From contig JAVBNF010000059.1 in NCBI GenBank assembly GCA_031551725.1, positions 1 through 47,761 on the forward strand: 47,761 nt of DNA, read 5' to 3'. Origin of the DNA: JAVBNF01 sp031551725. Lineage in GTDB: Bacteria > Bacteroidota > Bacteroidia > Bacteroidales > P3. The notes under the pieces were generated by a model. That model did not search any database. It had not been told where the DNA came from and was given only the letters and a program-made list of their open reading frames with translations. Within the stretch, counting starts at the first letter, position 1. The number at the start of each line of letters is the position of its first letter. Positions 24,968 through 32,545 of this stretch are shown here, one piece after another. The position numbers and the translations under genes were made by a program.

Positions 24968-26281
24968 ATGGCAAAAGACAAAAAAAATATGAAAGTTCTC
25001 ATGTTCGGGTGGGAGTTTCCTCCGCACATCACAGGCGGATTGGGAACAGCCTGCTTTGGCCTTACCAGAGGCTTACTCGAGCAAGGATTGGATATTATTT
25101 TTGTCGTTCCGAAATTGCATGGCGACGAAAGTTCCGGAGCGAAACTTGTAAGCGCAAGCGATATTGAAATAGATTTGCGCAACAGCATTTATCAGAAATA
25201 TTGGAATCATCTTACTTATATGGAAGTAGGTTCCAAATTGATTCCATACGTTGGAACCAGCGAATATTACGAGCTTGAACGGAAATTCAGAGAGGGCCGT
25301 TTGGATGTGTCCGACGATTGTTCCAAACGCAAATTTGAATTTTCCGGAAAATATTTATCCAATTTGTTGGATGAGGTAAATCATTATGCAATGGTTGCCG
25401 CAACAATTGCCACACAACATGAATTCGACCTAATTCATGCACACGATTGGTTGGCCTACGACGCAGGAATTGCCGCCAAACGTGCAAGTGGAAAACCGTT
25501 GGTGATCCACGTGCACGCAACCGAATACGATCGTTCCGGTGAAAATGTAAACACCGTTGTTTACGAAATAGAAAAACGCGGTATGCAGGCTGCTGATCGG
25601 ATTATTACGGTGAGCAACCTTACACGTCAAATTGTTATCGAACGTTATGGAATTGATGCGTCGAAAGTGTTTACGGTTTACAATGCCGTTGAACCGATAA
25701 GCGCCGATAAACAAAAGGCAGAAGTAGCATGCAGAAATTTTGATGAGAAAATTGTTACGTTTTTAGGACGTATCACTTATCAAAAAGGTCCCGATTATTT
25801 TATCGAAGCCGCCAATTTGGTTTTGAAAAAAGATAAAAATGTACGATTTGTTATGGCCGGAAGCGGTGATATGATGAATCGTATGGTAAGACGCGTGGCG
25901 CAATTGAAAATTGCCAATCGCTTTCATTTTACAGGCTTTTTGAAGGGAAAAGAAGTTGACCGCATGTTCCAGATGAGCGACGTGTATGTGATGCCGTCCA
26001 TCTCGGAACCGTTCGGAATTTCGCCGTTGGAAGCCATGCGCTCGAATGTCCCTGTTGTGATTTCAAAGCAATCGGGTGTTGCCGAAATCTTAAATCATGC
26101 TCTGAAGGTTGATTTTTGGGATGTGGATGCAATGGCCGATGCAATCCATGGTTTGCTGCATTACAATGCACTTTCAGCGATGTTCCAAGAACATGGTGCG
26201 GAAGAAGTGGAAAACCTAAAATGGGAAAATGCCGCTCTCCAAACCGAGAAAGTCTATTCATCATTATTTAGAAACAATTAA
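24968..26281 (+). CDS. GT4 glycosyltransferase, probable glycogen synthase of Bacteroidetes type
   Basis: The 437-aa GT-B protein has the N-terminal MFGWEFPPHITGGLGTACFGL (a glycogen-synthase-like GGLG donor loop) and HAHDWLAYDAG. The C-terminal half has FLGRITYQKGPDYFIEA, VMPSISEPFGISPLEAMRSN (the EX7E motif) and PVVISKQSGVAEIL. Its place between a debranching enzyme and a GH57 amylase is the standard Bacteroidetes glycogen arrangement, so glucan elongation or initiation is inferred. The ATG immediately follows the upstream stop. Confidence 0.88.
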   Translation: MAKDKKNMKVLMFGWEFPPHITGGLGTACFGLTRGLLEQGLDIIFVVPKLHGDESSGAKLVSASDIEIDLRNSIYQKYWNHLTYMEVGSKLIPYVGTSEYYELERKFREGRLDVSDDCSKRKFEFSGKYLSNLLDEVNHYAMVAATIATQHEFDLIHAHDWLAYDAGIAAKRASGKPLVIHVHATEYDRSGENVNTVVYEIEKRGMQAADRIITVSNLTRQIVIERYGIDASKVFTVYNAVEPISADKQKAEVACRNFDEKIVTFLGRITYQKGPDYFIEAANLVLKKDKNVRFVMAGSGDMMNRMVRRVAQLKIANRFHFTGFLKGKEVDRMFQMSDVYVMPSISEPFGISPLEAMRSNVPVVISKQSGVAEILNHALKVDFWDVDAMADAIHGLLHYNALSAMFQEHGAEEVENLKWENAALQTEKVYSSLFRNN

Positions 26282-26292
26282 AAAGTAACGAT

Positions 26293-27921
26293 ATGAGAGC
26301 AATTTGTTTCTATTTTCAAGTGCATCAGCCGATACGGCTTCGTACCTATCGTTTCTTCGATATTGGTGTGAATCATAACTATTATGATGATTATCAAAAC
26401 AAACAAATCATCAAGCGTGTAGCCGAAAAATGCTACCTTCCCATGAATCAGATTTTGCTCGGTTTGATTAAAGAATATGGCAAAAATTTCAAAGTAAGTT
26501 TCTCAATTTCCGGAACGGCTTTGGATCAAATGGAATGGTTTGCACCTGAAGTGCTCGATAGCTTCAAGGCTCTTGCCAAAACAGGATGTGTAGAATTTCT
26601 TTCTGAAACAGAAACTCACTCCCTGGCAGCATTGAAAAGCAAAGACGAGTTCAAAAAACAAGTTGAAGCACATAACAAACGCATCAAACAGTTGTTTGGC
26701 GTAACACCTACGACCTTTAGAAATACAGAGTTGATTTATTCCGACGAAATCGGTAAAATGGTTTATGACCTCGGTTTTAAAGCGATGTTGACCGAAGGTG
26801 CCAAACATATCTTAGGTTGGAAAAGTCCCAATTTCTTATATTATAGTGCACTTGCCCCTCGCTTGAAGATGTTTCTGAAAAACTATCATTTGAGCGACGA
26901 TATTGCTTTCCGTTTCTCACAACAATCGTGGGCCGGATGGCCGTTAACCAGCGAGAAATTTGTGCAATGGTTGAATCATGTGGACGCAAAACAAGAAGTA
27001 GTCAATCTTTTTATGGATTACGAAACTTTTGGAGAACATCAATGGAAAGATACCGGCATTTTCGAATTTTTTAAGGCATTGCCGAAAGCGGTATTTACAA
27101 ATTCGAACTATACTTTCAAAACACCGAAAGAATTGGTGGAAGATTTGTCGCCTGCATCTCCGGTACACGTTCCGCATCCGATTTCTTGGGCCGATGAAGA
27201 ACGTGACTTGACTGCATGGCTCGGAAACGATATGCAGGAAGAGGCTTTTGAAAAATTGTATGCACTCGAAGAACAAGTGAAACTTTCGAAAGATACGGAA
27301 ATTCAAAAAGACTGGGCATATCTGCAAAACAGCGACCATTTCTACTATATGTCTACCAAATGGTTCTCTGATGGTGAAGTGCACCGTTATTTCAATCCAT
27401 ACGCAAGTCCGTACGAAGCCTTTATCAACTATATGAATGTGCTTTCGGATTTTGAGATCCGCCTAAATACAGGAACAAACAAACAAATAAATAAAACCAT
27501 TATTAATCAAAAATCAAAAAAAATGGAAACAACAACTGCAACTGAAAAAAAAGCAACTGTAAAAAAAGCTGCAAAACCTGCTGCTAAAAAAGCAACTAAA
27601 CCTGCTGCTAAAAAAGCTGCTGCTAAACCTGCCGCTAAAAAAGCTGCAAAACCTGCTGCTAAAAAAGCTGCAAAACCTGCTGCTAAAAAAGCAACTGCAA
27701 AACCTGCTGCTAAAAAAGCTGCAAAACCTGCTGCTAAAAAAGCAACTGCAAAACCAGCCGCTAAAAAAGCTACAGTTAAAAAAGCAACTGCGAAACCAGC
27801 TGCTAAAAAAGCTACAGCTAAAAAAGCAACTGCAAAGCCAGCTGTTAAAAAAGCTGCAAAACCAGCTGCTAAAAAAGCAACTAAACCAGCCGCTAAAAAA
27901 GCTGTTGCAAAGAAAAAATAA
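26293..27921 (+). CDS. GH57 alpha-amylase-like protein read in frame into a histone-H1-like tail
   Basis: Residues 1-~395 are a GH57 glycosidase: FQVHQPIRLRTYRFFDIG at the start, FRNTELIYSDEIGKMV, MLTEGAKHILG, and the acidic MDYETFGEHQW. It is expected to act on glycogen or maltodextrin. The frame has no stop after the GH57 end. It continues through ~15 Asn/Lys/Ile/Gln-rich residues that look like translated leader, then enters a Lys/Ala/Pro-repeat tail (411-542) typical of H1-like DNA-binding proteins. An internal ATG at 27523 begins that tail. Either a real fusion or a GH57 gene that lost its stop next to an independent H1-like gene would explain this. Confidence 0.85.
   Translation: MRAICFYFQVHQPIRLRTYRFFDIGVNHNYYDDYQNKQIIKRVAEKCYLPMNQILLGLIKEYGKNFKVSFSISGTALDQMEWFAPEVLDSFKALAKTGCVEFLSETETHSLAALKSKDEFKKQVEAHNKRIKQLFGVTPTTFRNTELIYSDEIGKMVYDLGFKAMLTEGAKHILGWKSPNFLYYSALAPRLKMFLKNYHLSDDIAFRFSQQSWAGWPLTSEKFVQWLNHVDAKQEVVNLFMDYETFGEHQWKDTGIFEFFKALPKAVFTNSNYTFKTPKELVEDLSPASPVHVPHPISWADEERDLTAWLGNDMQEEAFEKLYALEEQVKLSKDTEIQKDWAYLQNSDHFYYMSTKWFSDGEVHRYFNPYASPYEAFINYMNVLSDFEIRLNTGTNKQINKTIINQKSKKMETTTATEKKATVKKAAKPAAKKATKPAAKKAAAKPAAKKAAKPAAKKAAKPAAKKATAKPAAKKAAKPAAKKATAKPAAKKATVKKATAKPAAKKATAKKATAKPAVKKAAKPAAKKATKPAAKKAVAKKK
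27523..27921 (+). CDS. Histone H1-like protein (internal start alternative)
   Basis: Starting at the internal ATG, the 132-aa product is METTTATEKKATVKKAA followed by ~18 imperfect repeats of KPAAKKA(T/A). It is strongly basic and lacks structure beyond the repeats. Such proteins bind DNA and compact the nucleoid. The 40 bases before the ATG are A-rich without TAnnTTTG, so transcription probably comes from the glycogen operon. The tandem ~20-bp DNA repeats should make its length variable between strains. It is in frame with GH57, and whether it is made separately is unknown. Confidence 0.65.
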   Translation: METTTATEKKATVKKAAKPAAKKATKPAAKKAAAKPAAKKAAKPAAKKAAKPAAKKATAKPAAKKAAKPAAKKATAKPAAKKATVKKATAKPAAKKATAKKATAKPAVKKAAKPAAKKATKPAAKKAVAKKK

Positions 27922-27940
27922 TTTTAACTTTGCACATCAT

Positions 27941-27975
27941 AAAGAGCTTGTCTTAAGAAAGGCAGGCTCTTTTTG
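27941..27975 (+). terminator. Intrinsic terminator of the glycogen/H1 operon
   Basis: AAAGAGCTTGTC (27941-27952) pairs with GGCAGGCTCTTT (27961-27972) with G-U pairs, followed by more T residues. It isolates FISUMP cassette B from the upstream operon. Confidence 0.8.
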
Positions 27976-27985
27976 TTTACTGACA

Positions 27986-28017
27986 TTTTGTATTTTAAAA
28001 ATTTATTCATAACTTTG
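27986..28017 (+). promoter_or_regulatory. Promoter of FISUMP cassette B
   Basis: TTTTG (27986-27990), a 19-base spacer and TAACTTTG (28010-28017). Transcription should start near 28023, giving a ~308-nt leader. The octamer and following bases are shared with cassette A. Confidence 0.8.
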
Positions 28018-28022
28018 CGGAA

Positions 28023-28331
28023 ATAAATGTTAACAAGGTTACAAGTTAACAAGAAAACAAAATAAAAAAAATATAGAAAAACACTAATTAATTATACATA
28101 AAAAAAGCGTTAGCTTTAATTCTTTTATAGAAAACCTGCAAACTTTCAATGGCAAAAGAATTAATAAGCGATACGCTCATGCTGTGTTCCGGCGTGAGTT
28201 GTGTCTTATTTTTGCCATGGGTGCTTGCAGGTACCTCTATAAGAATAAGATTTCAACTTGCGCCTTTTTGTTATGCATATACAGCCCCTTCGGGGCTTGA
28301 TGGAAATAAATAACAATTAAAAATACACAAC
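28023..28331 (+). ncRNA. Structured, pseudoknotted 5' leader of FISUMP B
   Basis: Helices in order: GTTAAC repeat hairpin (28029-28050); AAAGC/GCTTT hairpin (28104-28117); P1 28116-28126 with 28154-28164 (11 bp); P2 CCTGCAA 28135-28141 with TTGCAGG 28225-28231. Next are P3 ATGGCAAAA 28149-28157 with TTTTGCCAT 28210-28218, P4 CTCATGC 28176-28182 with GCGTGAG 28192-28198, and a terminal hairpin AGCCCC...GGGCT (28283-28297). P1 crosses P2 and P3 and shares four A's with P3. Compared with copy A, two P2, five P3 and one P1 base pairs change in a compensatory way. I do not recognise the class; cis-regulation of the ORF is inferred. Confidence 0.75.
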
Positions 28332-30332
28332 ATGAAAACACAACTACTTCGTGGCAGGAATGCAAAAATGCAAGAATGCAGAAGCGCAAGAGCGCAGAAA
28401 TGCAGAAAAATGACCGTCTTCTGCACTTTTGCACTTCTGCATTTCTGCTTTGCCTTCTCAATCCTCGCCCAAACCGACGGCGGCACGTTTACCGACTCGC
28501 GCGACGGACAAACCTACAAAACCGTGATTATGCCCGATGGCAAACGCTGGATGGCGGAAAATTTGCGTTATCGCAAGGGGTTAAATAATCCTATTTTCTC
28601 AAACAATACCACTGCAAATACATTTCTAAGTTCGAGAAGCACGTATTACTGTCCGGGGCCCGGACCATTAAATGCATCAGTCTATGCACCTAACTATAAC
28701 CAAGCCGATCCTTTGGCTTGTGAATATTGGGGAGCACTTTATCCTTTTTGGGTAGCTTACGCAAATTCTACCAATACAGCGGTAAATACATCCCTTGGTG
28801 AACAGGGAATTTGTCCAGATGGTTGGCATTTGCCAACGAATAGCGAATGGGATGGAATGATTTCCGCTATTGGTGCCACGGCCAATACTGGATATCTGCT
28901 AAAAGACGCTGCACGCGGCACCTTCAATAATAATCAAGCATATAAAAATCTTTGGACAGGCTCTGCTGTGGCTAACAAAGATAGTTTCGGGTTCTCTGCT
29001 TTGGCTGCAGGCTTGCGTACCACTGCCGGTGCCTATTCGGGCAATGGTACGCAAGCTCTTTTTTGGACGAGTACAGTCAATACTAACGGCACCCAAGCGT
29101 ATTCAAAAATATTTACAAACAGCGTAAATTCAGTAACCGGCTCCTCCACGCAGAATCGTGCGGACGCGCTGTCCGTGCGTTGTGTGGAAGGAGAGTGTAC
29201 CGAATCTTTACCCATTGTTTTTACTGCTGTTGCCGATGCCTGCGAATCTATTCCTGTTTGGAATGAAATTGGGTTCAAGGTAAATTCAAAAACAAGAAAA
29301 TATAATCTTTCCATTCCTTCTACAACAGGAATTTGGATGTATACAATTACGATTCCAACTTATACCTCTTCGATAGCCCCAGCGGTTGCAATTACCGGTA
29401 ACGGTACCGCTTCTCCACAGGTTTCTTTTACGATTTCCAATCCGACTGATAATGATGTTTTCACTATTTCTGTTGTTGCTACCAATCCCACATATTGCAA
29501 AGACGTCGCACAAGTAACTTTTACTTTAAAAGACTTAAATACAACCCTTGAAACTCCTGTTCCTAATACCATTACTGGTGGTGAAGCTATTGGTTCTGTC
29601 AAAATGATGACCGATACCCGTGAAACGCCTGTAAAAACGTATGAAATCATTAAAATGGCAGATAATAGATGGTGGATGCGAGAGAACTTGAATTATCAAA
29701 CGGGATTAACTTTTCGCTCGGCTGCCAATCAGCCTTTTACATCAACGAACAATGGTGTTCCCGGCATAGGTTCTTTCTGGTGTCCGGGCAGTAATCTTTT
29801 TACAACTGCTGCACTTACAGATTGTGATACATGGGGCGCCTTCTATACGTGGGAAGCTGCTGTTTCTACAGACGGAGTCGGTACTTGGTCGGAACCTCCG
29901 TCAACGCAGTTAAACTCTCAATACGCCTCGGGCAACCCTACGTCAGCATGTGGCCGTGGTATCTGTCCTCCGGGTTGGCACGTTCCTTCGGACGGCGAGT
30001 GGGGTGATATGTTAAATGCTGTTGAGACAGGGGTAAAGAACCACAATACGGATGGGATTAAATTTATAGGTACTAATGCAGGTGCAATTTTAAAATCATC
30101 GGACTTTGCTACAGGAACGAAGCAAGCTACAGGATTTTCTGTGCTCGCAGCAGGCTATCGCGATAACGGCGGCAGATTCTACTATCGAAGCACGCACGCT
30201 TTCTTTTGGTCGTCCTCCGGCTACAGTCCAGCGCATGCATGGCACCGTTACTTCCACTCAAGCGTTGCAGGAATTGATCGTTCCTTCTACGGCAGGGCTT
30301 GTGGCATACCCGTCCGTTGCCTTCAAGATTAA
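28332..30332 (+). CDS. FISUMP-domain surface protein B (two FISUMP domains)
   Basis: The 666-aa paralogue of the protein at 9336-11555 starts with the same MKTQLLRGRNA and a long, basic, Cys-containing signal peptide n-region, cleaved near ILA-QT. FISUMP domain 1 is ~50-283 (DSRDGQTYKTVIMPDGKRWMAENL to LSVRCVEG). A beta-rich spacer covers ~285-420, and domain 2 ~425-666 (ICPPGWHVPSDGEWGDM, FFWSSSG, IPVRCLQD). The C-terminal domain keeps scaffold residues but differs from A at most exposed positions. The gene sits between the H1-like gene and glgB, splitting the glycogen genes. Ligand and role are unknown; a secreted lectin-like surface protein is inferred. Confidence 0.88.
   Translation: MKTQLLRGRNAKMQECRSARAQKCRKMTVFCTFALLHFCFAFSILAQTDGGTFTDSRDGQTYKTVIMPDGKRWMAENLRYRKGLNNPIFSNNTTANTFLSSRSTYYCPGPGPLNASVYAPNYNQADPLACEYWGALYPFWVAYANSTNTAVNTSLGEQGICPDGWHLPTNSEWDGMISAIGATANTGYLLKDAARGTFNNNQAYKNLWTGSAVANKDSFGFSALAAGLRTTAGAYSGNGTQALFWTSTVNTNGTQAYSKIFTNSVNSVTGSSTQNRADALSVRCVEGECTESLPIVFTAVADACESIPVWNEIGFKVNSKTRKYNLSIPSTTGIWMYTITIPTYTSSIAPAVAITGNGTASPQVSFTISNPTDNDVFTISVVATNPTYCKDVAQVTFTLKDLNTTLETPVPNTITGGEAIGSVKMMTDTRETPVKTYEIIKMADNRWWMRENLNYQTGLTFRSAANQPFTSTNNGVPGIGSFWCPGSNLFTTAALTDCDTWGAFYTWEAAVSTDGVGTWSEPPSTQLNSQYASGNPTSACGRGICPPGWHVPSDGEWGDMLNAVETGVKNHNTDGIKFIGTNAGAILKSSDFATGTKQATGFSVLAAGYRDNGGRFYYRSTHAFFWSSSGYSPAHAWHRYFHSSVAGIDRSFYGRACGIPVRCLQD
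28378..28448 (+). repeat. Palindrome in the signal-peptide coding region of FISUMP B
   Basis: GCAGAAATGCAGAA (28394-28407) pairs with TTCTGCATTTCTGC (28435-28448). A further repeat unit, GCAGAAG from 28378, can pair with CTTCTGC in another register. It is at the same position as the palindrome of FISUMP A. Confidence 0.75.
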
Positions 30333-30356
30333 AAAAACAACCGGATAGAGTTGGAC

Positions 30357-30389
30357 AAACCTAACAGATTTTAAAATCCTGTTAGGTTT
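30357..30389 (+). terminator. Palindromic terminator of FISUMP cassette B
   Basis: AAACCTAACAG (30357-30367) pairs with CTGTTAGGTTT (30379-30389), with the self-complementary ATTTTAAAAT in the loop, and is followed by TTGTTTT. It is 25 bases past the stop codon and matches 9199-9233. Confidence 0.8.
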
Positions 30390-30431
30390 TGTTTTAAGTT
30401 GAAAGGCAAAGAGCTGTTAGGGAAAAATCCT

Positions 30432-30470
30432 CTGCGAAAATCCGTGTCATCTCCACAAATTCGCGATGAA
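30432..30470 (+). repeat. Fragment of the dispersed repeat after cassette B
   Basis: CTGCGAAAATCCGTGTCATC and TTCGCGATGAA match the repeats at 2-336 and 9085-9160. It marks the outer edge of the similarity between the two FISUMP cassettes. Confidence 0.65.
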
Positions 30471-30531
30471 ATTTTCGCTGCAGGCGAAATCTTGTCATCA
30501 TATTAATCATTAGCAATTAATAATTAATTCG

Positions 30532-30539
30532 TATCTTTG
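30532..30539 (+). promoter_or_regulatory. -7 element of glgB
   Basis: TATCTTTG lies 22 bases upstream of the glgB ATG at 30562; no convincing -33 TTG at the normal spacing. Confidence 0.5.
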
Positions 30540-30561
30540 CTGAAATTCTAATGCCGATGCT

Positions 30562-32544
30562 ATGAAGACAATCGCGCTTATACAAAACGATCCGCAGCTA
30601 AAACCATACGAACACACCATTCTTCGGCGTTTGGAAAAAGCCGAAATCAAAGAACTTGATTTTACGGATTATAAAAAAACACTGACAGATATTGCTAATA
30701 ACCATCTGTATTATGGGCTGCATAAAGTCGGACGAACATGGATTTTACGCGAATGGGCGCCCAATGCAACAGCTATTTATTTAATCGGCGATTTTAATAA
30801 TTGGCAAAAAACTCCGGAATACCAACTTAAAGCTATTGAAAATGGAAATTGGGAAATAGAGCTTTCGTCAACTAAACTCCATCACGGCGATTTATACAAG
30901 CTTTTAATCGAATGGGAAGGCGGTTCGGGAGAACGTATTCCTGCTTATTGCCGACGTGTGGTTCAGGATGAAAAAAGTAAAATTTTCTCGGCGCAAGTGT
31001 GGAGTCCGGAAGTTTATAAATGGAAAAATAAACAACCGAAAAAAGTTGAAAATCCCTTTATTTATGAAGCGCACATTGGTATGGGAACCGAAGAATGCAA
31101 GGTTGGTTCTTTTGTCGAATTTAAAAATAATGTGTTGCCACATATTGCCGAGCTTGGATACAATGTTTTACAGTTAATGGCTATTCAAGAGCATCCGTAC
31201 TACGGTTCGTTCGGCTATCAAGTTTCCAATTTCTTTGCAGTTAGCTCTCGTTTCGGGACACCGGAAGAATTAAAAGAACTCATTGACGAAGCACATCGTT
31301 TGGGCATTGCTGTGATTATGGACGTGGTGCATTCGCACGCTGTGAACAACGAACTCGAAGGCTTGAGTAAATTGGATGGAACGGAAGATTTGTATTTTCA
31401 TAACGGACCTCGCGGCCAGCATCCGGCTTGGAATTCACGCTGTTTCGACTATGGAAAAGATGAGGTTATTACGTTTTTACTTTCCAATTTGAAGTATTGG
31501 CTGGACGAATTTAAGTTCGACGGGTTTCGCTTCGATGGCGTTACAAGTATGATGTATTACGACCACGGATTAGGCCGCGATTTTACGAATTACAACTTTT
31601 ATTACGACGGCAATCAAGACGATGATGCGATTACATATTTAATTCTTGCGAATAAATTAATACATCAAACCAATACAAATGCACTTTCTATTGCTGAAGA
31701 TGTAAGTGGGATGCCGGGTTTAGCTATGCCGTTTAAAGACGGCGGCGTTGGTTTCGATTACCGTATGAGTATGGGCGTGGCCGATTATTGGATTAAAATC
31801 ATCAAAGAGAAAAAAGATGAGAATTGGCATGTAGGTGATTTGTTTTATGAATTGACAAATAAACGGAAAGACGAAAAAACAATCAGCTATGCAGAGTGCC
31901 ACGACCAGGCGATGGTGGGCGATCAGACGATCATTTTCCGTTTAATCGGGGAAGAAATGTACACTGCCATGAATGTTTTTCAACCGAATTTGATTGTTGA
32001 ACGCGGTATGGCGTTGCACAAAATGATTCGCTTGCTTTCCGCTTCAACGGCAGGGAACGGATATCTGACTTTTATGGGTAACGAATTCGGGCATCCGGAA
32101 TGGATCGATTTTCCACGCGAAGGCAATAAATGGAGCTATCATTATGCTCGCCGCCAGTGGAGCTTGATGAGTGATGCCAATTTGCGTTATCATTTTTTAA
32201 ATGCTTTTGATGAAAGCATGATTAATCTTTTGAAAACGGAAAAGATATACCAACAGCCGTGTTTTGCTATTGCTCAGAATATTTCGGATCAAGTATTGGC
32301 TTTTAAGCGAAACGAATTATTGTTTGTTTTCAATTTTAATCCGACAAAATCGTTTGCTGATTACGGCATTCTCATTGATGCCGGTTCCTACCACATTGTA
32401 TTAAATAGTGATTCGGCAGTCTTCGACGGACAAAATCGAATTGACGATCAAATGGAGTATTTTACGCAACCGGCAAACGATAAAGCGTATTTACACTTGT
32501 ATCTACCGGCGCGAAGTGTGATTGTCTTAAAACGAAAAAAATAA
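30562..32544 (+). CDS. glgB: 1,4-alpha-glucan branching enzyme
   Basis: Makes alpha-1,6 branches in glycogen by cutting and transferring alpha-1,4 chains. The 660-aa protein has an N-terminal CBM48 (~60-150; REWAPNATAIYLIGDFNNW) and a GH13 barrel. The barrel carries DVVHSHAVNN, GFRFDGVTSMMYYDHG (Asp nucleophile), ALSIAEDVSGMPG (Glu acid/base) and YAECHDQAMVGD. A C-terminal all-beta domain ends the chain. The size matches eukaryote-like GlgB found in Bacteroidetes. It is separated from the other glycogen genes by FISUMP cassette B. Confidence 0.95.
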   Translation: MKTIALIQNDPQLKPYEHTILRRLEKAEIKELDFTDYKKTLTDIANNHLYYGLHKVGRTWILREWAPNATAIYLIGDFNNWQKTPEYQLKAIENGNWEIELSSTKLHHGDLYKLLIEWEGGSGERIPAYCRRVVQDEKSKIFSAQVWSPEVYKWKNKQPKKVENPFIYEAHIGMGTEECKVGSFVEFKNNVLPHIAELGYNVLQLMAIQEHPYYGSFGYQVSNFFAVSSRFGTPEELKELIDEAHRLGIAVIMDVVHSHAVNNELEGLSKLDGTEDLYFHNGPRGQHPAWNSRCFDYGKDEVITFLLSNLKYWLDEFKFDGFRFDGVTSMMYYDHGLGRDFTNYNFYYDGNQDDDAITYLILANKLIHQTNTNALSIAEDVSGMPGLAMPFKDGGVGFDYRMSMGVADYWIKIIKEKKDENWHVGDLFYELTNKRKDEKTISYAECHDQAMVGDQTIIFRLIGEEMYTAMNVFQPNLIVERGMALHKMIRLLSASTAGNGYLTFMGNEFGHPEWIDFPREGNKWSYHYARRQWSLMSDANLRYHFLNAFDESMINLLKTEKIYQQPCFAIAQNISDQVLAFKRNELLFVFNFNPTKSFADYGILIDAGSYHIVLNSDSAVFDGQNRIDDQMEYFTQPANDKAYLHLYLPARSVIVLKRKK

Positions 32545-32545
32545 A

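Noticed and set aside
26944..27384. Antisense open frame over GH57
   Set aside because: Shadow of a conserved coding region without promoter or domain features.
27925..27932. A second TAACTTTG promoter box just after the H1-like stop
   Set aside because: It is followed within 10 bases by the operon terminator and lacks a -33 TTG at the right distance; the full promoter at 27986-28017 is the better candidate.
28023..28331. Known riboswitch classes (cobalamin, TPP, SAM, c-di-GMP) for the FISUMP leader
   Set aside because: I could not find their conserved core sequences, such as the B12-box, in either copy; a computed Rfam scan would be needed to be certain.
30118..30332. FISUMP C-terminus as the active variable region of a diversity-generating retroelement
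   Set aside because: Third codon positions and invariant residues also differ between the two copies (TAT/TAC, AGC/AGT, CGC/CGT), which adenine-only mutagenesis from one template would not give. There is also no reverse transcriptase or template repeat in the window. Only the positional pattern is kept as a finding.
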